Below are positions 26,160 to 34,467 of a stretch of 41,224 bases of DNA, in pieces. The stretch is taken from contig MNEF01000065.1 in NCBI GenBank assembly GCA_001917535.1, positions 1-41,224 of the forward strand. Reading direction: 5' to 3'. The position numbers and the translations under genes are program-made. The notes under the pieces are model-generated. The model was not told the origin of the DNA. It did not search any database and saw only the letters and a program-made list of their open reading frames with translations. Source of the DNA: Candidatus Rokubacteria bacterium 13_1_40CM_69_27. GTDB lineage: Bacteria > Methylomirabilota > Methylomirabilia > Rokubacteriales > CSP1-6. Every line of letters begins with the position of its first letter. Positions within the stretch are counted from its first letter, which is position 1.

Positions 26160-26984
26160 GTGAGCGGCGTGGGCGGGGCCCCCCGGCCGCTGCTCTCGGT
26201 CAACAACATCGAGGTCATCTACGACCACGTGATCCTCGTGTTGAAGGGGGTGTCGCTCCAGGTCCCCGAGGGGGGCATCGTGGCCCTCCTCGGGGGCAAC
26301 GGCGCCGGCAAGAGCACGACGCTGAAGGCCGTCTCGGGGCTGCTGCGGACCGAGCGGGGAGAGGTCACCAAGGGGAACATCGAGTTTCTGGGAGAGGCCA
26401 TCCACCGGAAGGACCCGGCCGAGGTGGTCCGGCGCGGGATCGTTCAGGTGATGGAGGGCCGTCACGTCTTCGAGCACCTCACGGTCGAGGAGAATCTGCT
26501 GACCGGCGCCTACACCCGGCGCAATGGCCGGGCGCTGAGCCAGGACCTGGATCTCGTCTACCGCTATTTCCCCCGCCTGCGCGAGCGGCGCCAGGTCAAG
26601 GCCGGCTACGTCTCGGGCGGCGAACAGCAGATGCTGGCCATCGGCCGGGCCCTCATGGCGCGGCCCAAGCTCATGCTGCTCGACGAGCCCTCCATGGGGC
26701 TGGCGCCGATGCTGGTGAACGAGATCTTCGACATCGTCAGCCGGATGAATCGCGAGGAAGGCGTGGCCGTCCTGCTCGCCGAGCAGAACGCCGCCATGGC
26801 GCTCCGGTTCGCGCAATACGGGTACGTGATGGAGAACGGTCGGGTCGTCCTCGACGGCGACGCCAGGACGATCGGCCAGAACGAGGACATCAAGGAGTTC
26901 TACCTGGGGCTCACCGGCCTCGGGCAGCGCAAGAGCTACCGGGACGTGAAGCACTATCGGCGCCGCAAGCGGTGGTTGTCGTGA
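26160..26984 (+). CDS. LivF-type ABC ATPase with basic C-terminal tail, cassette A
   Basis: 274 aa; GTG start. Walker A GGNGAGKS (45-52), VQVMEGRHVFEHLTVEENLL, signature VSGGEQQMLAIGRALM, Walker B LMLLDEPSMGLAPMLVNE, VLLAEQNAAMALRFA. After the normal LivF end (EDIKEFYLGLTG) it carries about 20 extra residues, KSYRDVKHYRRRKRWLS, almost identical in the cassette B LivF and absent from the LivF at 13676. The tail is strongly basic and might contact the membrane, the permease or the ligase (inference). A long hairpin element follows the stop. Confidence 0.92.
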   Translation: MSGVGGAPRPLLSVNNIEVIYDHVILVLKGVSLQVPEGGIVALLGGNGAGKSTTLKAVSGLLRTERGEVTKGNIEFLGEAIHRKDPAEVVRRGIVQVMEGRHVFEHLTVEENLLTGAYTRRNGRALSQDLDLVYRYFPRLRERRQVKAGYVSGGEQQMLAIGRALMARPKLMLLDEPSMGLAPMLVNEIFDIVSRMNREEGVAVLLAEQNAAMALRFAQYGYVMENGRVVLDGDARTIGQNEDIKEFYLGLTGLGQRKSYRDVKHYRRRKRWLS

Positions 26985-26991
26985 GCGCTCG

Positions 26992-27142
26992 CGTCGGGGC
27001 GGGCGCCGGGATGGTCGGGGGTGGCTCGACCACGAGGTCGGCGGCGCTGGTCGCGTCGTGGTTCTCCACCTCCGGGCGAGGGATGTCAGGTCGGAGGGAA
27101 CGGGTCTCGCCACCCCCGACCATCCCGGCGCCCGCCGCGGCG
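26992..27142. repeat. Long-hairpin intergenic element H1
   Basis: Lies between livF of cassette A and livG of cassette B (gap 26985-27183). Arms 26999-27025 and 27109-27135 are a perfect 27-base inverted repeat (arm 1 starts GCGGGCGCCGGGATGG). Pairing continues outward with two mismatches to 26992/27142. The 83-base loop begins CGACC-ACGA-GGTCG, itself a hairpin, and ends GGAGGGAACGGGTC. The loop, but not the stem, matches element H3 at 33429-33583. Confidence 0.85.
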
Positions 27143-27183
27143 ACGGGCGCCCCCGGTGTCCGCAGCGTCCTCAGCAGCAGGTC

Positions 27184-27957
27184 ATGAGCGCGCAGCTCGA
27201 GATTCGGGACGTCTCCAAGGCGTTCGGCGGCGTGCAGGCCGTGGCCCGCCTGAGCCTGGAGGTGCCGCCGGGCGAGATCCTCTCGGTCATCGGCCCCAAC
27301 GGCGCGGGCAAGACCACGCTGCTCAACATGATCAACGGGTTCTATCATCCTGACCGCGGCCGCATCGCGCTCGAAGGCGCCGACATCACCCGCCACCGCC
27401 CCTCGCAGATCGCCGAGCTGGGCGTGGCCCGGACCTTCCAGAACATCGCGCTCTTCAAGGGCATGACCGTGCTCGACAACCTTATGCTGGGCCGGCACGT
27501 CCACATGAAATCAGGCGTGCTGGCGTCGTTCGCCTACTGGGGGCTGGCCCAGAAGGAGGAGGTCGCCCACCGCCGGCGGGTCGAGGACATCATCGACTTC
27601 CTGAAGATCCAGGACCTGCGCCGGCGCCCGACGGGCTCGCTGCCCTACGGCCTCCAGAAGCGGGTGGAGCTGGGCCGCGCGCTGGCGCTCGATCCCAAGA
27701 TCCTGCTCCTGGACGAGCCCATGGGCGGCATGAACCAGGAGGAGAAGGAGGACATGGCGCGCTTCATCCTCGACGTCAACGAGGAGTGGGGCACGACCAC
27801 CATCCTGATCGAGCACGACATGGGCGTGGTCATGGACATCTCCGACCGGGTGACCGTGCTCGACATGGGCCAGAAGATATCCTCGGGCTCGCCCGACGAG
27901 GTGCGGAGCGACCCGCGAGTGATCAAGGCCTATTTGGGAGAGTCACGCCGTGCGTGA
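27184..27957 (+). CDS. LivG-type ABC ATPase, cassette B
   Basis: 257 aa. ATG at 27184 starts MSAQLEIRDVSKAFGGVQAV; the open frame upstream runs only through the hairpin element. Walker A GPNGAGKT (37-44), VARTFQNIALFKGMTVLDNL, LivG-type signature LPYGLQKRVELGRALA, Walker B ILLLDEPMGGMNQEEKED, LIEHDMGVVMDISDR. Much closer to the cassette A LivG than to the one at 12958. In this cassette livG precedes the ligase gene, whereas in cassette A the ligase comes first, so the units are rearranged duplicates or separate acquisitions of the same set. Confidence 0.93.
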   Translation: MSAQLEIRDVSKAFGGVQAVARLSLEVPPGEILSVIGPNGAGKTTLLNMINGFYHPDRGRIALEGADITRHRPSQIAELGVARTFQNIALFKGMTVLDNLMLGRHVHMKSGVLASFAYWGLAQKEEVAHRRRVEDIIDFLKIQDLRRRPTGSLPYGLQKRVELGRALALDPKILLLDEPMGGMNQEEKEDMARFILDVNEEWGTTTILIEHDMGVVMDISDRVTVLDMGQKISSGSPDEVRSDPRVIKAYLGESRRA

Positions 27958-27974
27958 CTTGGGAGAGACCACGC

Positions 27975-29891
27975 GTGGCTGAGCCGGACACGCTGCCCGG
28001 GGTGCTGCTGCGAAACGCGGAGCGGTACGGCGGGAAGACGGCGATCCGGGAGAAGGACCGCGGGATCTGGCAGTCGTATGCGTGGCGGGATTACCGCGAT
28101 CACGTGCGTGACTTCGCCCTGGGGCTGGCGGCACTCGGATTCACGCGGGATGAGAAGCTCTCGGTGATCGGCGACAACCGCCCGCGGCTCTACTGGGCGC
28201 AGATCGCCGCCCAGGCGCTGGGCGGCGTCGCCGTCCCCGTCTATCAGGACTCGATCGCCAAGGAGTTGGCCTACGTCTGGAACCACGCCGAGGTCTCGGT
28301 CATCGTCGCCGAGGATCAGGAGCAGGTGGACAAGGCCCTGGCGCTCCGCGCCGAGCTGCCCGCCCTCCGTCACGTGATCTACGACGACCCGCGCGGATTG
28401 GCCGGCTACCGGTTCGACTGGCTCCGCTCCTTCACCGAGGTGGAGGAGCGGGGACGGAGGTTCGGCGCCGAGCATCCGGGCTACTTCCAGGCCGAGCTGA
28501 TCAGGGGCCAGCCGGACGACGTCGCGACCATCTGTTACACGTCGGGGACCACCGGCGATCCCAAAGGGGTCATGCTCACGCATCGGAACGTCATCGAGAC
28601 GGCCCGGACCTTCGCCAGGACGGAGGACGTCCGCCCGACCGACGAATGGCTGTCGTACTTGCCGATGGCCTGGATCGGTGACTCCATCTACTCGCTGGCG
28701 TTGAGCCTCACGGCGGGCTTTGCGTGCAACTGCCCGGAGAGCCCTGAGACTGTCCAGCGCGACCTGCGCGAGCTGGGGCCGACGAGCGTGCTGGCGCCAC
28801 CGCGCATCTGGGAGAACATGTTGACCTCGCTGCAGGTGCGTGCCGCCGATGCGACGCCCCTCAAGCGATGGATCTTCGAGCGCTTCCGCGCAGTGGCCGA
28901 GCGCGTGGAGACGCTCCGCGCCGACGGCCAGCCGGTGCCGCCGGGGCTCCGTCTGGTGTACGGGCTGGGCGAGTTCTTCGTGTACGGCCCCGTGCGCGAC
29001 CAGCTCGGCCTGGGTCGGGCCCGCTGGGCCTACACCGGGGGCGCGCCGTTGGGCGCCGAAACCTTCCGCTTCTTCCGCTCCTTCGGCGTCAACCTCAAGC
29101 AGGTCTACGGCTCCACCGAGGTGAGCGCGCTGGTTTCCCTCCAGCCCGACACCGAAGCCAACCCGACGACGGTCGGCCGCCCGTGCCCGGGCATCGAGGT
29201 GAGGATCGCCGACAAGGGCGAGGTGCTCATCCGGAGCGCCGGCGTCTTCCGCGGCTACTTCAAGGCCGAGGAGGCGACGCGCGAGGTGATCGATGCCGAG
29301 GGCTGGTTCCACACCGGCGACGCCGGGTTCCTCGATCCGCGCGGGCATCTGGTGATCATCGACCGGGCCAAGGACGTGGGCGCGCTGGCCGACGGCACGC
29401 CGTTCGCGCCCCAGTTCATCGAGAACAAGCTGAAGTTCAGCCCCTACATCCGAGAGGCGGTTGCCGTCGGCCACGACCGACCGTACGTGGCGGCGATGGT
29501 CGCCATCGACCTCAACACCGTCGGCAACTGGGCCGAGCGGCGCTCGATCGCCTACACGAGCTACATGGACCTCAGCCAGAAGCCCGAGGTTCGCGCGCTG
29601 ATCCGGGAGGAGATCCGCACGTGCAACGCCACCCTGCCCGAATCGACCAGGATCCGGCGCTTCCTTCTCCTGCCCAAGGACCTCGACCCCGACGACGCCG
29701 AAATCACGCGGACGCGCAAGCTCCGCCGCCGCTTCATCGCCGAGAAGTACGCGGCGATCATCGACGCCTTCTACTCCAGCCAGGACGAAGTGGCGCTGGT
29801 CACGGCCATCACCTACGAGGACGGGCGGCGGGGGACGGTCCCGTCGCGCGTCCGCATCGAGGACGTCGAGGGAGCGGCCGTTCATGGTTGA
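27975..29891 (+). CDS. Long-chain-type acyl-CoA synthetase (AMP-binding), cassette B
   Basis: 638 aa, a clear paralogue of the cassette A ligase. GTG at 27975 has GGGAGAG seven bases before it; the upstream frame is livG shadow. Motifs: GIWQSYAWRDYRDHVRDFAL, CYTSGTTGDPKGVMLTH (residues 187-203), YGSTEVSALVSLQ, WFHTGDAGFLDPRGHLVIID then DRAKDV, EITRTRKLRRRFIAEKYAAI. Adenylation and thioesterification residues appear intact. Likely role: CoA activation of the acid delivered by the surrounding Liv-type importer. Its stop overlaps the livH start (ATGGTTGA), so ligase and permease are co-translated. Confidence 0.9.
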   Translation: MAEPDTLPGVLLRNAERYGGKTAIREKDRGIWQSYAWRDYRDHVRDFALGLAALGFTRDEKLSVIGDNRPRLYWAQIAAQALGGVAVPVYQDSIAKELAYVWNHAEVSVIVAEDQEQVDKALALRAELPALRHVIYDDPRGLAGYRFDWLRSFTEVEERGRRFGAEHPGYFQAELIRGQPDDVATICYTSGTTGDPKGVMLTHRNVIETARTFARTEDVRPTDEWLSYLPMAWIGDSIYSLALSLTAGFACNCPESPETVQRDLRELGPTSVLAPPRIWENMLTSLQVRAADATPLKRWIFERFRAVAERVETLRADGQPVPPGLRLVYGLGEFFVYGPVRDQLGLGRARWAYTGGAPLGAETFRFFRSFGVNLKQVYGSTEVSALVSLQPDTEANPTTVGRPCPGIEVRIADKGEVLIRSAGVFRGYFKAEEATREVIDAEGWFHTGDAGFLDPRGHLVIIDRAKDVGALADGTPFAPQFIENKLKFSPYIREAVAVGHDRPYVAAMVAIDLNTVGNWAERRSIAYTSYMDLSQKPEVRALIREEIRTCNATLPESTRIRRFLLLPKDLDPDDAEITRTRKLRRRFIAEKYAAIIDAFYSSQDEVALVTAITYEDGRRGTVPSRVRIEDVEGAAVHG

Positions 29892-30777
29892 TTGGCAGTT
29901 CTTCGCCCTCCTCCTCTCCAACGGCGTGCTGATCGGTCTCATGTACTCCCTGATCGCCCTGGGATTCGTCCTCGTCTACAAGGCGACCGACGCCATCAAC
30001 TTCGCCCAGGGCGAGTTCGTCATGATCGCGGGCTTCCTGGTCGCGGTGGCCCTGGGCGCGTATGGCGCGCCACTGTGGCTCGCCGTCGCGCTGGCCCTCG
30101 CGGTGATGATTGCGTTCGGCTTCGGGCTCGAGCGCGTGATGCTGCGCCCGCTGATCGGGCGGCCCATCGTGGCCGTGATCATGGCGACGATCGGTCTGGC
30201 CGCCATCCTCCGCGGCTTCGGGCCGCTGATGTGGGGCGCCGAGACGAAGCCGCTGCCGCTGCCCATCCCCGACGAACCCATCGTGTGGGGCCCGTTCTTC
30301 ATCCCGCCGATCCAGCTCCTGGGCGCCGGCGTGAGCCTGCTCTTCCTGGCCATCTTCGGCTGGTTCTTCCTCCGCTCCCGCCAGGGCATCGCGATGCGCG
30401 CCGTCGCCGACAGTCAGCAGGTGGCGATGGCGATGGGCGTCAACGTGGAGCGCTACTTCGCGCTGGCTTGGGCGATGACGGGCATCGTCTCCGCCCTGGG
30501 TGGCCTGATCTGGGGCAACCTGCTCGGCGTGGACGTCCACCTCGCGCTGGTCGGCTTCAAGGTCTTCCCGGTCGTGATCCTGGGCGGGCTGGATTCGATC
30601 CCGGGCGCGATCATCGGGGGCCTCATCGTCGGGATCGTGGAGAACGTGGCGGCCGGCTACATCGACCCCTGGGTCGGCGGCGGCACCAAGGACTTCGCGC
30701 CGTACGTGCTGATGATCCTGGCGCTGATGATCCGTCCCTACGGTATCTTCGGCAAGCAGATCATCGAGCGGGTATGA
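29884..30777 (+). CDS. LivH-type ABC permease, cassette B
   Basis: 297 aa. ATG at 29884, 8-base overlap with the ligase gene. Motifs: SNGVLIGLMYSLIALGFVLV, YKATDAINFAQGEFVMIAGF, loop SRQGIAMRAVADSQQVAMAM with GVNVERYFALAWAMTGIVSA, FPVVILGGLDSIPGAIIGGL, end MIRPYGIFGKQIIERV. Normal length, with about eight hydrophobic stretches. The gap after it (298 bases) holds hairpin element H2, whereas the matching gap in cassette A is only four bases. Confidence 0.93.
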   Translation: MVDWQFFALLLSNGVLIGLMYSLIALGFVLVYKATDAINFAQGEFVMIAGFLVAVALGAYGAPLWLAVALALAVMIAFGFGLERVMLRPLIGRPIVAVIMATIGLAAILRGFGPLMWGAETKPLPLPIPDEPIVWGPFFIPPIQLLGAGVSLLFLAIFGWFFLRSRQGIAMRAVADSQQVAMAMGVNVERYFALAWAMTGIVSALGGLIWGNLLGVDVHLALVGFKVFPVVILGGLDSIPGAIIGGLIVGIVENVAAGYIDPWVGGGTKDFAPYVLMILALMIRPYGIFGKQIIERV

Positions 30778-30787
30778 CGGTGCGAAC

Positions 30788-31001
30788 GCACGCGGCACGT
30801 CGGGATAGGATTGGCGGGTCCTGGCGGGGTCGCGGCTCCCGTCCGGCATCGCTGTTGGTGGCTGGCGTTGCGGGGGCGGCGAATCGCCCCCCAGCGTCCG
30901 GCGTGATTTCCCACGCATTCCGCTCGAGGTGCCACGGGCTGCTGGCGGACGGGAGCCGCTCCCCCGCCACCCGCCAACCCCATCCCGCATGCCACGTGCG
31001 C
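30788..31001. repeat. Long-hairpin intergenic element H2
   Basis: The gap 30778-31075 has no gene. Arms 30788-30845 and 30946-31001 pair over about 56 bases with a few mismatches and bulges; both ends match well (GCACG..GGCA outside, AGCGGCTCCCGTCCG-type inside). The loop is about 100 bases. The minus-strand loop core (GGACGCTGGGGGGCGATTCG region) is only weakly like those of H1 and H3. The remaining 31002-31075 is C-rich with no clear signal. Confidence 0.75.
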
Positions 31002-31075
31002 TCCCCCGGCACCCCCCAGACCCACGCCGCGCGCCGCTACCCCTCGTCCGCCATACCCGTCCGGGGGGGCATCGC

Positions 31076-32143
31076 ATGATTCATCGCGAGTGCGGGGTGC
31101 TCAAGACGACGTACGAAGCGGACATGGCGCTCTATCCGCTCCCCATCGCCCGCCGGGCGGTGGGGGCGGTGGCGGCGCTCTTCTTCCTGGTGCTGCCTTT
31201 CAGCGTCCACGAGTACTACCTCAGCATCGTGAATCTCGTCTCCATCGCGGTGGTGGGTGCCCTGGGGCTCAACATCCTGGTCGGCTACACCGGGCAGATC
31301 TCGATCGGCCACGGCGCCTTCATGTCGGTCGGCGCCTACACGGCCGCCAACTTCGCCACGCGGCTCCATTGGCCCTTCTGGCTATCGCTCCCGCTGGGCG
31401 GGCTCATGGCCGCCCTGGTGGGTGCGGTCGTCGGCATCCCGTCCCTCCGTATCAAGGGCCTGTACCTGGCGATCGCGACCCTGGCGGGGCAGCTCATCAT
31501 CGAGTGGACGATCAACCACGTCACCTGGATCAGCGGGGGTGTCCAGGCCTCCATCGAGGTCCCGCGGCCGCGCCTGGGCGGGTTCGAGATCGCCTCCCAG
31601 CGCGAGATGTACTTCTTCCTGTTGATCTTCGTCGTGGTCGCCATCACCGGCACCCTCAACCTCGTGCGCAGTCGTGTGGGCCGGGCATTCGTCGCCATCC
31701 GCGATCACGACATCGCAGCGGAGCTGACCGGTATCAACATCTTCCGCTACAAGCTGACCGCCTTCGCCATCTCCTCGTTCTACGCCGGCATCACCGGGGT
31801 GCTCTACACGTATTACCTGGGGATCGCGAACTACGAGCAGTTCCAGATCGTCACCTCCATCGACTATCTGGCCATGATCATCATCGGCGGTCTCGGCTCC
31901 GTGCTGGGCTCGATCTTCGGGGCGATTTTCGTGACGCTGCTGCCGATCCTGATCCGTTACGCCATGGAGGCCTTCGGCGGCCTCGTGCTCTCGCCCCAGG
32001 CGGTGCTCAACACCATCCCGAACCTCCGCCTGATCCTCTTCGGCGCCCTGATCGTCTTCTTCCTCGTCGTGGAGCCGGAAGGGCTCAACCGCCTGTGGCG
32101 GAACATCCGCAACTACTTTCGACTCTGGCCGTTCGCGTACTGA
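31076..32143 (+). CDS. LivM-type ABC permease, cassette B
   Basis: 355 aa. ATG at 31076 gives MIHRECGVLKTTYEADMALY, colinear with cassette A LivM; the open frame further upstream lies in the hairpin element. Motifs: VVGALGLNILVGYTGQISIG, HGAFMSVGAYTAANFATRLH, GIPSLRIKGLYLAIATLAGQ, loop SRVGRAFVAIRDHDIAAELT, GLGSVLGSIFGAIFVTLLPI. The shared KTTYEAD/KTTYASD opening appears specific to these ligase-linked LivM proteins. It may serve as a cytoplasmic contact (inference). Confidence 0.93.
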   Translation: MIHRECGVLKTTYEADMALYPLPIARRAVGAVAALFFLVLPFSVHEYYLSIVNLVSIAVVGALGLNILVGYTGQISIGHGAFMSVGAYTAANFATRLHWPFWLSLPLGGLMAALVGAVVGIPSLRIKGLYLAIATLAGQLIIEWTINHVTWISGGVQASIEVPRPRLGGFEIASQREMYFFLLIFVVVAITGTLNLVRSRVGRAFVAIRDHDIAAELTGINIFRYKLTAFAISSFYAGITGVLYTYYLGIANYEQFQIVTSIDYLAMIIIGGLGSVLGSIFGAIFVTLLPILIRYAMEAFGGLVLSPQAVLNTIPNLRLILFGALIVFFLVVEPEGLNRLWRNIRNYFRLWPFAY

Positions 32144-32169
32144 GCGTGCGCGATGAAAGGAGAGCAGGA

Positions 32170-33417
32170 ATGAAGCGTTGGCTGCCGATCCCCATCGGGT
32201 TGGTGATGATGAGCGGGCTCACGCTGGGGAGCCCCGGGTCCGCCGCGGCGAGCCACGAGATCGTGCTGGGCCTGCAGTGCGACCGCACCGGCGCCACCCA
32301 GACGGTGGGCGTGCACCTGTGCCCCGGCTATCACGACTACGTCAGGCTGGTCAACGCCAAGGGCGGGGTGGAGGGACACAAGATCCGGGCCGTCGAGATC
32401 GACCACGAGTACAAGGTGCCGCAAGGGGTCGAAGCCTACGAGCGGCACAAGAAGGAAGGCGCCGTGGTCATCAGTCTCTACGGCACGCCGCACACCTACG
32501 CGCTCACGCAGAAGCTCACGGAGGACCGCATCCCCGGCACCTCGCCGGGCTTCGGGCGCGCCGACGCCACGGACGGCACCCGGTATCCCTACGTCTTCCC
32601 GCTCGCCGCGTCGTACTGGTCGCAGGCGGGAGCCGCGGTGGACTTCGCCAAGAAGCAGCTGGGCGGCCTCAAAGGCAAGAAGATCGCCTTCCTGTTCTTC
32701 GACAATCCCGCCGGCCGTGAGCCCATTCCCGTGCTCGAGGATCTGGCCGCCCGGGAGGGCTTCCAGCTCAAGACCTTCGCGGTGCCGCCGCCCGGCGTGG
32801 AGATGGGCGCGCAGGCGCTGGATATCGCCCAGCGGTACCGGGCCGACTTCGTGATCGCACACCTCTTCGGCCGGTCGCCGTCGGTGTCGATCAAGGAGCT
32901 CAAGCGCGTCGGCTATCCGCTGCGCAAGGTCGTCTCGTTCGTGTGGGGCTCGGCCGAGGCCGACGTCGAGGCCGCTGGGGGCTTTGGCGTGGCCGAAGGC
33001 TATCACACGATGCAGTACGCCGGGGTCGGCACCGACTTCCCGGTCCTCAACGAGATCCGCGAGATGTACAAGAAGGAGGGCAAGGAACCCTCCAAGGAGA
33101 TGGCCTCCACCGTCTACTACAACCGCGGCGTCATGTGGGCGGCAGTGGCCGTCGAGGCCATCCGCAACGCGGTCAAGGCCAAGCCCGACGGCAAGGTCAC
33201 CGGCGCCGACGTGAAGGCCGGCTTCGAGAAGATCAAGGGTTTCACGCTGGGGGGTCTGCTCCCGCCGCTCGAGATCACGCCGAACGATCACGAGGGCGGA
33301 GGCTGGGTACAGATCTGGCAGGTGAAGGGCGGCAAGTTCGCGAGGGAGACGGACTGGTACAAGGCGTATCAGGACGTCGTGGCCAAGCACATCCAAGAAG
33401 CGGGGGCCAAGAAGTAG
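32170..33417 (+). CDS. Periplasmic binding protein (Peripla_BP_6/LivK-like), cassette B
   Basis: 415 aa. AAAGGAGAG precedes the ATG at 32170; the longer open frame upstream is shadow of livM. Sec signal MKRWLPIPIGLVMMSGLTLG ... SAAASHE. Mature part: IVLGLQCDRTGATQTVGVHL, CPGYHDYVRLVNAKGGVEGH, KVPQGVEAYERHKKEGAVVI, PLAASYWSQAGAAVDFAKKQ, LGGLKGKKIAFLFFDNPAGR. Two Cys near the N terminus could form a disulfide. Paralogous to the cassette A receptor but diverged in the ligand loops, so the two importers probably take different acids. Hairpin element H3 follows. Confidence 0.9.
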   Translation: MKRWLPIPIGLVMMSGLTLGSPGSAAASHEIVLGLQCDRTGATQTVGVHLCPGYHDYVRLVNAKGGVEGHKIRAVEIDHEYKVPQGVEAYERHKKEGAVVISLYGTPHTYALTQKLTEDRIPGTSPGFGRADATDGTRYPYVFPLAASYWSQAGAAVDFAKKQLGGLKGKKIAFLFFDNPAGREPIPVLEDLAAREGFQLKTFAVPPPGVEMGAQALDIAQRYRADFVIAHLFGRSPSVSIKELKRVGYPLRKVVSFVWGSAEADVEAAGGFGVAEGYHTMQYAGVGTDFPVLNEIREMYKKEGKEPSKEMASTVYYNRGVMWAAVAVEAIRNAVKAKPDGKVTGADVKAGFEKIKGFTLGGLLPPLEITPNDHEGGGWVQIWQVKGGKFARETDWYKAYQDVVAKHIQEAGAKK

Positions 33418-33428
33418 GCGCGGTGATG

Positions 33429-33583
33429 GGCTCGAGCATCGGGGGACCCAGGGGAGGGCTCGGCCTGACCACGCGGTCGGTGGCGCCGGTCGGTGGGCGG
33501 TTCCCCATCGACGGGCGAGGGCCTGGAGCGTGGCGGGAACGGGTCCGTCCGAGCCCTCCCCCGGGCCCCCCGATGTTCGGGCC
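33429..33583. repeat. Long-hairpin intergenic element H3
   Basis: Occupies most of the 205-base gap between the cassette B receptor and livF. Core arms 33437-33463 and 33549-33575 are 27 bases each and pair except at two A:C positions (G:U wobbles if the minus strand is transcribed). Pairing extends outward to about 33429/33583. The 85-base loop aligns with the H1 loop: GACCACG(C/A)GGTCGG, a conserved GGGCGAGGG in the middle, and GGGAACGGGTC at the end, roughly three quarters identical, while the stems are unrelated in sequence. Confidence 0.85.
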
Positions 33584-33622
33584 GCCCGCGCGACGTCATC
33601 CTGGCCGCGGGCAACCACGACC

Positions 33623-34417
33623 ATGCTGGCGCTGAACAACATCGAGGTCATTTACGACGGCATCATCCTCGTGCTCAAGGGGGCGTCGCTCAACGTCCGG
33701 GAGGGGGGAATCACCACGCTGCTCGGCGCCAACGGCGCCGGCAAGAGCACGACGCTCAAGGCCATCTCCGGCCTGCTGCGGTCCGAGCGCGGGGAGGTGA
33801 CCAAGGGCTCGATCGAGTTCCACGGCGAGCGCGTCGACCGGCTGCCGCCCCACGAGATCGTCCGGCGCGGGATCGTGCAGGTCTTCGAGGGCCGCCGCGT
33901 GTTCGAGCATCTGACGGCGGAGGAGAATCTCATCGCCGGCGCCCACGTGGTGTCCGACGTCCGGCGGGTGCGGGAGGGCATCGAGCGCGTCTACGAGTAC
34001 TTCCCGCGGCTCAAGGAACGGCGCGCCGTCCAGGCCGGCTATCTGTCGGGCGGCGAGCAGCAGATGCTCGTCATCGGGCGCGCTTTGATGTCGCGCCCCC
34101 GCGTGATGCTGCTGGACGAGCCGTCCCTGGGGCTGGCGCCGATGCTCGTCGAGGAGATCTTCGGCATCGTCCAGCGCCTGAATCGCGAGGAGGAGCTCAC
34201 GGTGCTGCTCGTGGAGCAGAACGCGACGCTGGCGCTGACCATCGCCGAGCACGGCTACGTGATGGAGAACGGGCGGATCGTGCTGGAGGGCTCGGCCGAC
34301 GCGCTCCGCGAAAACGCCGATATCAAGGAGTTTTACCTGGGGCTGACGGAGGTGGGCGCCCGCAAGTCCTATCGTGACGTCAAACACTACAAGCGCCGCA
34401 AGCGCTGGCTGAGCTAA
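33623..34417 (+). CDS. LivF-type ABC ATPase with basic C-terminal tail, cassette B
   Basis: 264 aa. ATG at 33623 gives MLALNNIEVIYDGIILVLKG, matching the cassette A LivF. Walker A GANGAGKS (35-42), VQVFEGRRVFEHLTAEENLI, LSGGEQQMLVIGRALM, VMLLDEPSLGLAPMLVEE, VLLVEQNATLALTIA. It ends KSYRDVKHYKRRKRWLS, the same tail as in cassette A with one change. Retention of the tail in both diverged copies argues that it is functional. Last gene of the importer array; a REP-like hairpin follows. Confidence 0.93.
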   Translation: MLALNNIEVIYDGIILVLKGASLNVREGGITTLLGANGAGKSTTLKAISGLLRSERGEVTKGSIEFHGERVDRLPPHEIVRRGIVQVFEGRRVFEHLTAEENLIAGAHVVSDVRRVREGIERVYEYFPRLKERRAVQAGYLSGGEQQMLVIGRALMSRPRVMLLDEPSLGLAPMLVEEIFGIVQRLNREEELTVLLVEQNATLALTIAEHGYVMENGRIVLEGSADALRENADIKEFYLGLTEVGARKSYRDVKHYKRRKRWLS

Positions 34418-34456
34418 CCTCCCCGGAAGATGGCGCCGGCCCGCCGGCGCTCGAAC
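34418..34456. repeat. Partial REP-like element, copy C
   Basis: Starts at the base after the livF stop: CCTCCCCGGAAGAT, then GCGCCGGC-CC-GCCGGCGC (8-bp stem) and CTCGAA-type ending (TCGAAC). It equals the last third of the elements at 22680 and 34919. It may also act as the operon end, though no T-tract follows. Confidence 0.65.
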
Positions 34457-34467
34457 GGAGGAACGCG

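Noticed and set aside
26972-27187. Small plus-strand ORF (71 codons) spanning element H1
   Set aside because: It overlaps the livF end, follows the palindrome and has no ribosome site; low-complexity Gly/Ser/Arg product.
27930-29942. Minus-strand open frame of about 670 codons (and a similar one at 19878-21806)
   Set aside because: Both lie antisense to the two acyl-CoA ligases. Their mutual resemblance only reflects that the ligases are paralogues, and there is no family-like content.
26992-33583. Integron attC sites or cassette array
   Set aside because: The elements have conserved loops and perfect stems, but there are no GTTRRRY core sites, no integrase, and the genes between them form an operon with overlaps elsewhere.
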